Source of the DNA: Branchiostoma floridae | Lineage: Eukaryota; Chordata; Leptocardii; Amphioxiformes; Branchiostomatidae | Length of the DNA: 64,000 nt | Direction of reading: 5' to 3' | NCBI RefSeq assembly: GCF_000003815.2 | Contig: NC_049987.1 | Coordinates: 11,466,034 to 11,530,033, forward strand | Shown: one piece after another, positions 44,399-55,500 of the stretch | Numbering within the stretch: position 1 is the first letter of the stretch | How the letters are laid out: each line of letters begins with the position of its first letter | Position numbers and translations under genes: made by a program | The notes under the pieces: model-generated | The model's database searches: none | Seen by the model: the letters and a program-made list of their open reading frames with translations, nothing else | What the model was told of the DNA's origin: nothing

Positions 44399-44655
44399 TT
44401 CAACCTGTCCACAGGTGTCATATATACAAATATGTGAGCCATCCTATTCATTGACTAATGTCAAATCAGGTTCACATGTGTCATACAGAAAAGAGCCTTC
44501 TCATTGGTCAACATCACATCCTGTCCACATGTGTCAAACAAAGTAGTCTTCCCATTGGTCAACATCACATCTTATCCACAGTAGAGCCTTCTCATTGGTC
44601 AACATCACATCCTGTCCACAGGTGTCATACAGAGTAGATCCATCCCATTGGCTAA
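44399..44655. repeat. Tandem repeat overlapping the end of RARS2
   Basis: About five units of 40-53 bp built on CATTGGTCAACATCACATCC and TGTCCACAGGTGTCATACAG (starts near 44450, 44501, 44553, 44593, 44646). The 44593 unit contains the last codons and stop of RARS2; the others lie in the 3' UTR. Confidence 0.75.
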
Positions 44656-47600
44656 CGTCACACGAGCAGCATGGAACAACAGAAGACGTGCCTAAGAGGG
44701 AAAAGTTGAGACTTAGTGTCAGAACATAAAATGTATTTCAAGGCAGTACAGTGAGTTTCTATTCTTCATCATGCTTTCTGGGCCTGGCTGACAAGATTTA
44801 CCCAAAGTGTACATAGTGCATAAAGAAAACAGTGTGGTCTGGATCAAAGTTTTATCTTAAGGTTCTACTTACTTCTGCCACATCCTTTGGGCTGCCCTTG
44901 ACCTTGAGTGACTTGTGTGCAGCTGCCACAAGGTGACTAAGAAATGAAAAGCAAAAGGCAGATATAAGGAAATAGCTGACTTGAAAATAAAGTCAAATCA
45001 AACGTGTTGGCACATCAGAATATCAACTTCAGTAGCTTTCAAAATTTCAAGAAACGTCCTTAAATGACAACAAAGACACTAAATGTTTTACAACTTTGGC
45101 CAAGTTCTCACCTGAGCTGCAGATTGTAAGACAGGATGTGCCTTGGCTCTAATTCAGTCCAGGCTTTATGAACTGCTTGGTCAAACCTGAAAATGTTTAA
45201 GTCATAATCTAGATTATTAAACATCTAAAAGGGATCAAATTTAGAATAGGTTATGAAGTCTCAGCAGGTTTTGTAATAAACTAACTTATAGTATTTGTAT
45301 ACACTGCTATAGACAAACAGGAGATTGTGTGTAAAACTGTAAGTAACATCTCAAAATTTACTGAGAATTTATGACAATGCATATTTTGCATTTCAAATCT
45401 TACTTTGAATTTTTGGAAGAACAACTACAGTAATTGTAACAGTAACTGTAGCTCAACTTTAACTTTAATGACTAGTATATATCAGGGAAAACATGAGAAA
45501 CATTACCCAGCTATCTGCTGCAGTAGTTGTAGCGCCTGTTGCTCCTGTAACAAGGCGGGGTCACAGCTGTCAGGTACCAACATCCCGCTTTCACGTTCTA
45601 AACTACACACATGACGCAGAAACAGTACAAATGATTTCACTTTTTACAATATTGGCCATACTACAAACGGTACACACTTTCCAGTTTGAATTTGAAAAAA
45701 AAGCACTTATGTCTGGTACTTTGGTATTTGAAACAAATATGCCAAGTTTGATAATCAAATGAAAAGATGTGCAAATAGGTGGCAGATATGATGATGAATG
45801 AATGGACCCTACCTACACAGCCTGGCATGTGTGTACTGCAGGAACACACCAGTGTCCCCTTTACTCTGCAGTGCCCTGTTCCAGTCAAACTTGTAGTCAG
45901 ACAAGATCTTGCCACGGAAATCCTGGCATGCAGAAGACAATACAGGTATACAATGTAAAACATAACATTGACTAAAATGAGTACAAGTGTATGACTGAAG
46001 GAAGTTGGTCACCATATTGTATAGCACGGCAGGGATAGTGTCAAATATGCCTGTTGGCACTAACCAGGAGATCATTCTGGCTAAGTCTTAACGTGTCAAA
46101 TGTTTTCTCACCTGAGCTAGTACTGCTGTGATCCCTACTGTCTCTGCAACCTCCTCAGGATTATCCATATGTTTTGTGGCTGGATAAGGTTAAGCATGGA
46201 TTAGTACTGAAATTTTATACAAGATGTCTACAGCTGGCAAAAGAAACGGAGGCCAACCCAAAGAGACCTGGCAAAGAACAATACAGAATGAGATCTACAA
46301 GAGGGAGGACTGACTCTAGATACAGCGTCATGTATCGCTGAAGACTTGGCCAGATGGAGGTCACCTACATGTATATATTGGCTGAGGGATCACTAGGCTA
46401 GGCCTAGAAGAGGATTGAGTGAGTTACTGAGTATAAAATACAATCTAGCCCTGACTTTTGCATACTTAAGCTTGTACATTGCAGATATGATGCATTCAAC
46501 ATATGTGCATGAATATGATATTGATAGCTGAGCCTTACTTGCAGCCTGCTGCATATTGTCCAACATCTGTCTCTGTGCTTCATTCAGGATGTCTTCTAAC
46601 AACACCACCTCCCCCCTCCTGGTCTTCATGCCTTGGACTCTTCCAAACTTTATATGGTGGCATCTAAAAATAAATTCAACAATCTTAAAATGAGACAAGA
46701 AAAGTGCAGCAACTTTTATCAGGACTTCCACAGCTATATACAAACAAGCAGATACAAATGGACTACGAACAGTTATATGAATACATGTACTAACACGTTA
46801 TATGTCTGTGATCATACAACCGTTTAAAAAAAAGTATTTTGTCAAACAAACGCTTACCATATGGAATGGGGAATTTGTAACAAGTCTAAGTCTTAAAAAA
46901 CCTACCTGTCTGCCCAGGTATATCCCATCTTCTCAAGTGTCTTGAACAGCTGGCGGAAGTGATCTTCTTGGCTCTTGTCTACCTGTGGTAATTTTTAGGA
47001 ATCATGTAGATAAGATACAAGTTAAAGTTGAGGAAGTAATGTGTACCAGGCTAAACAGACCCCCCTACAAAAGTCACTTACCGCGACTCACCAATAAGTT
47101 TGGACACCCTATTATAAAATCCTAGCTATAAGCCTGATGTGTACCCTTACATCCAAGTTGATCACAAAGGACCATGTCTTAACTTACAATCTCTACAAGT
47201 CCCTTAATCAGGTGATGCAGAATTGAAATGTTTGTAAGATATAAAAAAACAAAAAGTAGCCTTTCAATGAAAATAGCACATTCTCATTATTGATTTGCAT
47301 GTGTGAACAATGATATAATTTTAGAGCATGATGCATGGAAGCCATACTACTATTGTGATACAAGGCCTAGATCAAATACCTACCACATAATACATCCTGT
47401 CAAATTTAAACCTCTCATATCTGTCTACTGCAGCTGCAATGTCCCTGATGAAAGAGGGAATGAAGAAGATATTTGTGTTACACATCTAAAAGGTTAAATT
47501 AGCATAGATGTACATGTTCATTAATTCAAATAGGATGTCTTCAAAGATAAAAGCAAATTACCAAAGAGTTTGGGTTAATGACTCTCTTTATGTATGAACT

Positions 47601-50600
47601 TTATGGGCTACTTTTTACTTGTAGTAGACTGTATAAAAATTTCTCACTGCTAGTGGCTGACTGGCTATTGGTTAAGTCAATAGGGAATACTAGGAGCATG
47701 GTTTAGACAGGCAGTTAATGAATACCCATTACATATCTAAAATGGGGGGGGGGGGTCAATACATGGAAAGCGAGCCATTCAAATAAAGTGAGAAAAGGTG
47801 CACAAAAAACTGTTCCTGACAAATTGCAACATGCATTGTTCAGATACTTGCAAAGTGCAAATACATACAAAGTGACTCATTATTCCAAACTCTATATAAC
47901 CTGGTGATGTATAGAGATGTTCCATCACTCCTGGTGACTGTGCTGTAGAAGGACATGCTGTTGTCTTCAGACAGGTCAACAACTCCAGTGCCTCTTCTAT
48001 TGTTACAACAAACACATTCAATATGTGGTTACAATGGTCAAATATTTCTGTTTATGTATGTGTCTTGTTCCCTGTTACAAAGAGACTGACAGTACCAGTA
48101 TGTAACGTTGGTTCACCTTTATCCGAGGGGTAACCTATATCCGTTGCTTTTAAAATTGAGTATTCAGGGATATAAAGTCAGCGGATTTTGGTTTCAAATT
48201 GCAATAGTTTTGACACGTTGCAGTTTGAAACAACCGTCCATCGAATTGATGTCGCTGAATACACTCTTTTTTTAAACAGCGGATTTAGGTTACCCCGCGG
48301 ATAAAGGTGAACTAGCGTTACAAATTAATGAAAAAAGTCTATGAATAAATATATGCTGGAAGTAAAGAAGAACAAGTGTACTTGACTTGTGTACAATCTT
48401 CATCTTGCATATTACAAGTATATTTTTTACATAATTTATACACAATGTATATTTTCAGTCAGTGTACAGAAATTATATGGTGCATAGATATAGCATTCTG
48501 AAATGTTTCAGGAGACACCGGTAAAAAAGGTACTAAAAGGAAAAGTTGCCAGTACAAGTTTCTCTGACAAGAAGAACAGAAGAGTTTCTGTACTCAGTGA
48601 TCTGTAACAGCCCAGCCTCCCGTAACTGTGAGATGACCTGCTGTGACCTGTAGGAGTACATGGACTCACCAGAGTACTCATCAAACTGGACTCCTAGTCT
48701 CTGGGGAAAAACATTGACAAACATCCATTCAAATATGTAGGGATAAAAATGAAGTATGACATTATTTGACTTTTATCTTATTCAGGTCTGTCCTTGGTGC
48801 TGAATAGTTGACTATTGATTATGGTGTTACCTGATGAATGACTGAACTGAACTGATTGAATATCATAATATCTGCATAACTGAAACATTGCCCGCTTTGG
48901 TTGCACATGCATCTTATCCTAAAGTGGTGGTGTACTTACTACAAGTTCATTTCCGACATTAACATTTTGCACTAGTGTCAAAACATATAGAGTATTCTGT
49001 TCCTCAACTTGTATACAAACTAAACTGTCTTGCATGCAATTTGATTACTTTTCCCACTTCATTAAAATCATAAACAAACACGATTACAAGTTTGTATACC
49101 TTGTATATCCTTGAGTATTCCTCTATACTTAAGTCCCTGAATCTTGTCCACAGCGCTAAGGCTGTCGGATCCCTGTGTTCAAGTAGTCTGAAGAACTCTC
49201 TGGCCTGCCTGTGGATGTCTTCATCCTCCTCAGCAGCTTGGTTTACCTTCACATACACCTACGTAACAGCCAAGGGTCAGCAGTATTAAGACATGAACAC
49301 TTCATCCAAGAAACAAACAGTTGAGATCTCAATCTATAGCTATGTAGCCCATTGTAACTTCTCCCTACGTACTACAGCAGGGAGATAGTCTACGTTGTGT
49401 ATGTTTTCAACTACCATACCCTTTACTAGATTCTGCTAAGGAGAGAAAGAGGTATGTACCATTTTCAGACACAGAAGTCTTTGATACAACTCGGAGGATT
49501 GACCTCAGGAGTCAGGACCTACCAAATGCAACAATTTACTCACTTGTCCAATCCTCCTACATAAGTGATTGACAGATTTGTTGGCAGGGTGTCCAACAAT
49601 ACTGTAAATGCATTTAAGTTTGCGGGGATTTAATTTCGCGGTAGCGGGAAAAAGGACTTTTCGCGGTGGTTTGCGGTAGTACCATGCACTGTAATCTCTC
49701 ACTGCCACGGAAAAAATGTTCGCGGTGGTTTTAAATTCGCGGTGAAGCGGCCACCGCAAAATCCGCGAACATTAATCCACCGCGAAAGTTTCTGTATTTA
49801 CAGTACTCTAGTCCTGGCAGAATATTCAACTGTGGGTCCTATCCTTGGTGCTGAAACAGAGGTCCTACCTATTGTCATGCAAAGGATAAACATCCAGACC
49901 CACCTCAAACAGATGCTGGATAGGATTTGTCTGCAGGGCCTCCTCTGAACCAAACAGCTGAAAACCTACAGCAAGAAGGCCTGTGAAAATTTAAAAAAAT
50001 ATATTTTGTACTTGGTGTAAATACTCCGGCCATAATTACATTTAATATTGGTGCTTCCACTGGCTCTCGGGTTAGCATGATATAAGTAATATGTAACACG
50101 GGCATTACTTATTGCCCTCGGTTCTGGCCCTCCTACAAAGTGGATTGCCCACCGCCCTCTGGGCAATCATACCCATGGTGCCTCGGGTGAAGGTGTGCTG
50201 AAGGTTAAAGTAAGGGATATCAACCAGAACATGATTTAACATTGGAATAAGCTTTTTTTACCAAGCCATATTGCATGATGGACCTTAAAAAGTCTTACCA
50301 AATTGAACCCCCCAGTCCCCAAGGTAGTTGATCCTGACCACCTTGTTACCAAGGGCGTGGTGCAGCTTGGCAATGAAGTTCCCCATGATAGTTGACCTAA
50401 GATGACCTGCGTGGAAGGGCTTGGCTATGTTGGGAGAACTGTACTCGACAACAACCTTCTCTCCCTTCCTCACACCAAATAAGTCACTCCGTCTGCCATA
50501 CTGTTCTCTGTCCTCTTGTTCTTTGGAGAGGACACTCTAAAGGAAAAAAAAGATCATAATTCATTGTAGTGCAGATTGAGAATCATATTAAGCATGCTGA

Positions 50601-52399
50601 CAGTCATCTACTATTGGATTGATTAATAGTAGTTTTGAATTTATATTGTATCAAACTAACAAAAAATGAACAAAAAACATCATACCACTTTGTTGAAAAA
50701 ACTAATGAATATTCACTACAAATTCTGTTGATTTCTGCTTTAACCAATAGAAATTTGCCGTACAAGACTCAGATGATCATGATCTCAAGGTGTTTCCAGT
50801 GTCATCCATTTTTCAAAATCATATACCATATCGTGACTTACCTTTATCAAGAGTGCTTGATCCACAGAAAACTGGATTCCATATTTGTTGCTCACTGCCT
50901 TCAACACTGGGTGCTGGCAGCTTATCTGGTAAATCAACAGTCAAGAAAATTTTCTATGAATTTTCCATATAAATCAGAAACACATACAACAACATCTGTT
51001 ACAACTGAAAGACATTAAACTCTTTATTTAGGAGTTACTCTGTAGGAAAACATTTCAATACCAAGCAAATCAAATGGCCTAAATAAAATTCTACCTTTTT
51101 TGCTTAACGTGTCTTATATCAAATACTGTAAATCAGCATCCAACATTATAGCCTCTTAGTTTTACATAATTTAGAACAACTTGACCTTACATCAGAGATG
51201 ATCAAGACATCCCATGTTCATACAACACAGGCTCTTACCCTGTTTGTGAGGTTTGCTATTGTATCTTGTGCAGTTCCACTCTCTACTGAGTCTGGAGGCA
51301 GGACCCCGATGTCAATCAGTGGTTTAATGGGCAGGAGGAACTCTCCTTCACTGAAAAGAAGTCGAGATAATTGCGTACATTGTAACATACAATAGCAAAT
51401 TATTTTATGTGGTCATAGATTGGAATTGTTATTATGATTGGAACATTACAGTGACTACATCTATCTACTTGCAACTGTTAACGTGATAAACTATATAATG
51501 AGAATATTTGTTACATGTACCTTGAAGTCTTTGGATTGGAAACTTGTATCAAGGGAACAATCTTTTCTTCATGTATTCTTGCTGCTTTTGATATCTGAAA
51601 GCATGTGAACATTAACGTGTATTATTAGTGTTACAAAACAGCAAGTCAATTTCTTGACGACTTCGTGTATGGACAAAAGCTATGAAGTACATCTGCCACG
51701 CAAACATTTCAAAACTAACATGCATACACGAACCAGGGAGCTTTTATCAGATGAAAGCTCCTTACACAAACTACACGAAACCAGCCTCCTTGAGGTCTCA
51801 TTGATGTATTACTCCGCGAGTGGGTACCCTAAAAGAGATCCGAGCCAAAAATGAACGTCTGCACGGACGCATGTTTTTAGCGGTGAGAAATTCCCTTTTA
51901 GCCAGCGGAACTGATCTCAAAAGTTAGATTGGTGAAAGCTTATATTTGTAACTGAAGAAATTAGCAGGTAAAGTTTTGCAGCCGCGCGCTAGGTCGGAGG
52001 TACACAGTCGTGGGTTCTGAGTGGTGCGGTTGTACAATAGCAGCGAAAAAGTGCCTTTTGTGGGGATTGACTAATCGTAGTTTGTAATTGCTATAAAAAA
52101 AGTTCCTACGTATAGTTTACATTGGCAATTTTTCCCACGATGTAGGGTAAATGTGCTCGACATAGAATGAAAAATCTGCTGAAATTTCACGTAGCTTCAT
52201 TATGAACGCGCCCATTTAAACCACGAATTAATACATAGAAGTCTATGGGAAGAAGAAACTCATCAATGAGGCCTTGACGAAACGTACGACTAACATGCCC
52301 CTCCCCCTTACAACGACTAAATCATCTGTTGACAGGTAGGCAAGTAAAAGTTAGCAATCTTACCAAACCGGCGATCGCTCTTCTAAAGTGGCAAGCCAT
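44605..52399 (-). CDS. RARS2: Mitochondrial arginyl-tRNA synthetase
   Basis: Charges mitochondrial tRNA-Arg; class I synthetase of the mitochondrial matrix. Minus-strand exons: 52364-52399, 51521-51594, 51239-51350, 50842-50925, 50299-50536, 49904-49965, 49100-49258, 48594-48700, 47901-47996, 47384-47444, 46906-46982, 46539-46663, 46112-46179, 45813-45922, 45507-45602, 45112-45186, 44873-44936, 44605-44691. Phases agree; total 1731 nt (576 residues; human is 578). Motifs: N-terminal [12 protein letters not shown], a basic targeting-like start resembling human; [19 protein letters not shown] with the HIGH-type HAGH at about 144-147; [43 protein letters not shown] in the KMSKS region; [20 protein letters not shown] and [10 protein letters not shown]-terminus [16 protein letters not shown]. 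It is shorter than human by a few residues after WGVQFG. Identity is near certain; some exon edges are by phase only. Confidence 0.96.
46229..46365 (+). pseudogene. Remnant of a non-LTR retrotransposon ORF2 C-terminus
   Basis: A broken frame reads [16 protein letters not shown], then after a stop/frameshift LTLDTA-like and [18 protein letters not shown]. The pattern RPKRTW...L...A.D...WR is the usual end of LINE-type ORF2 proteins. It is a 5'-truncated fragment in RARS2 intron 12, between exons 13 and 12. Confidence 0.6.
48102..48321. mobile_element. MITE with 45-bp inverted ends, RARS2 intron
   Basis: Left end GTAACGTTGGTTCACCTTTA then TCCGAGGGGTAACCTATATC; the right end is its near-perfect reverse complement (…GGTTACCCCGCGGATAAAGG, TGAACTAGCGTTAC). 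220 bp, non-coding. Confidence 0.85.
49600..49805. mobile_element. TA-flanked MITE with CTGTAAATGCA ends
   Basis: Ends are TACTGTAAATGCATTTAAGT and (A)GTTTCTGTATTTACAGTA, with internal TTTCGCGGT/ACCGCGAA repeats. TA on both sides suggests a Tc1/mariner-like origin. It lies in RARS2 intron 6, between exons 7 and 6. Confidence 0.8.
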
Positions 52400-52569
52400 T
52401 GTATGTCCTTTTCGTGGTGTCACATTCGTTGGAGAACTAAATACGAGCAAACAAATCGAATCACATGTGATTTTTTACTCCGGCGGGCGCCATGACACCG
52501 GAAGTACGTTCCTTTCAACCGGAGGTAAATAAGGGAAATCCCAGAATGACGTCATTCCTAATTCAAAAC
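52400..52569. promoter_or_regulatory. Bidirectional promoter RARS2 / VWA-Cache gene
   Basis: Only 170 bp separate the two start codons. Sites seen: palindromic E-box-like TCACATGTGA (52461-52470), ETS site ACCGGAAGT (52497-52505), CRE TGACGTCA (52547-52554) and a YY1-like AACATGGCGG over the plus-strand ATG. No TATA box. Confidence 0.65.
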
Positions 52570-55500
52570 ATGGCGGAACTTGTGCGAATAGCGTTTCACG
52601 TCTCCTCTTACTTTCTTCTCATTTCTACGATTTTCAGGGAAACTTGTGCAGATCTGAACACTTTCCAAGAAGCGACAGACTTCATAGAAGAGAAGGCGTC
52701 AAGGATTTGTCAAGATTTCGCCGACAGACTGCAGAGTTTTGACGTTTCTAATAGAACTGATTTCGGCAGGTGCCCCTTTTCACCCAGAGAACCGGCACAT
52801 GACGCGTTCGCATCGGGAGATATTCTGCCCGGGTTGGGGGATAATGCAGACTATGGGAGACAGATCACGGAACGAGCTTCTTCTGTTTTCTACTCGGAAC
52901 AGATCGCGGCGGAAATCCGGCCTTGGGAGCAGGAAACGGCGAGGCGCTTGTCTCATGTCGAAGATCAGGTCAGTCGTGTCCTAACTTGTTTCTTTGTTTC
53001 CAAGAGGACAAATAAATTATGATAACATGATAATCATCATTGTACTACATATTCGTGCATTAATAATTTATCGCGATCGACTTGACCCAACATCGATAGG
53101 GTAAATAAGAAGTTTGTCATTTGGAGATAAAATACCAGACATCAAATTGATCAATGAGGTTTCCTGGGAAGAACAAACATGGCGAACAATCTGCGATAAC
53201 GAGAACAAACACTTGAACAGCTGTCAGACGCCAAAATAAACGATTGCGTAACTCACGGTACCGTGTTGCGCATGTAAACAGCAATGTTGCGTATCTAAAG
53301 CTTTAGACCATTCCCGATATTTCTTTGATAACCTAACTTGAGTATGATAGAATAAATTGTTATTTTGTAAATAATTTCGTCAAGATGGAAACAACTTCTC
53401 ATTTACAGGATTCCCTGTGTGTCATTGTGTTTCCCAAAAGAAAAACATATTGTCTTGCTGGTGTTGTTGTTCTTCTTCTTCTGTATGTTGTGAATCAATC
53501 AGAGCTATATATAGAACTCCCAGTGATGTCAGCATATTAGTTATTACTAGCATTGGCTGTTGTGTACAGCAAATATGAACAGTTACAAGTTTGCAAATAG
53601 CAAAACCAGTGTATTGGTAATTGCAGGTTTGCGATGGTAAGACTTGTATTGGTTTCATGAAAGGCAAATTACTTGGAGGGAAACAGTCCGCATTTAGTTG
53701 AAAATGTTGCCTTTCTAGTTGTAATAAGTTTAACACCTGCCAGGATATAACGTCGGCTGATTACTTAATACATGTATTGCAATATTAACATGTACTTGAT
53801 GTATACAATTCTCAGCTGTCCATGATGTTAACATGTTTTACTTCTCCCTCCATACAGAATACAGACTTTCCAGGATACCCTTCTAGTTGTAATAAGTTTC
53901 CCACCTACCTTAACTGATTACATGATGTCATGTACATGCATTAGAAAGATACAATGTACAGTACTTGGCATAAATGATTCTCAGCTGTCCATGATGTTTA
54001 TACATTATAATAATAATAATAATAATATCGGGTGTATTTTGCAGCCAGTAGGTACCCAAAGTGTGGGTAATGAGGCTGTTTAATGTGGTCGAGGCACCTC
54101 CTCGAGCACGGGACCCCCGTTTTACGTCCCTCCCGGAAGACGATTTCGTGGAAAGCTTCGTGAGGCTACAGCAATCCGGACGTCCTTGGTTGGTCCCCCA
54201 TCCAAGTACTATCCGGACCGCGCGTTGCTTAACTTCCGAGATCGAGGGATCGGGTGTACCAACGCGCCACGCGGCCGTAGCTATATTATGTTTACTTCTC
54301 CTCCACACATGTACAGGCCCTGCAGGATACCCTGTGTCTAACCGGTACCCTGCTGCCCAGCTGGGAGGATGTGTATACAGGTGGACAGGGCGGTGTCAGG
54401 TGGACCAGGTACCTGGATACCAGAACTGGTCTCAGCCGGATATTTCCTGGGATCACCATGTCTCCTGACCAGTCCAGGAACTTAAGTATGGATGCCAGAC
54501 TGAGCCAGGTGGGTATTTTGTTTTTGTTTATTTATGTGGCTCTCGTTTGGAGCACCTGCTACCTGAAACAAAGAACAAGAAGAATAAACTCCCCCTTTTT
54601 AAGGTTGATAGCAACAAAAAAGGAGATGAATAAAGCTCTGCTTTTATTATGTATAAACAATTAGTGTACTGGGCTATAAAGGAAAATCCATGAATTAGAT
54701 TATCAAGTTTGATTATATTTACCATTTTTGTAGGCTGCCTGGCTGTAGTAGTTGTACTTTTACTTGCCAAAAGTTATACTTTAGTACACACAAAATTGTT
54801 ACAATACAGAGTGACACATATAGCTAAAGAAGCTTATATTAGACTTTTTTTAGACTTATAGGTCTTCAGGCATTGATGCAAAGAAAGGCAGGTGCATGCA
54901 TAAAATGTATTAATGAAGAGTGAAACCATGTTAACATGCCTGTCAAGCCCATTTGCGTAATGAAGTAATGAAACAAGATTTCCATTCAGGGTGCTGTTTT
55001 GAAATCAGAAACAGGATATAGAAAATGAAATTGCATGTAATACTAAACTGTCCCAACTGTTGTTGTTTTTCTACCTAGGCATATGTGCAGATGGTCTCCC
55101 CTCAGAAGGATGTGGTGATTGTTGTTGACATCACCATGGTAACCCACCAGTCCCTTATGAGACAGGCACTGTCAGTTCTCATCCAGACTCTGAGCCCCAG
55201 GGACAAAATAGCAGTCATCATTAATGGGGACCTACAGGTGGGACATGATATAATTATAGCATCTTCAATTATTTTTTTTTATTGTGTGTTCCAAGGTTGT
55301 TTTGAGGGATGACAATTGAATATGTGACTACTAGCAGGACAGAATACAGATTTTTTTCAATATATAGCAAATAATTTTACAGCAATGGAGAACGAAAACA
55401 TGGCAGATATTTCAAGACAGTGTGAGAGAAAGTGCAAGGTTTGAAACACCAATATGAGAAAAACATGCTGTACCCAGAACAATGTATTTTTGTTGGGTAC

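Noticed and set aside
52492-52569. Start of the VWA-Cache protein at 52492
   Set aside because: It would place 26 charged residues before the signal peptide and overlap the CRE/ETS promoter; the ATG at 52570 gives a clean signal peptide.
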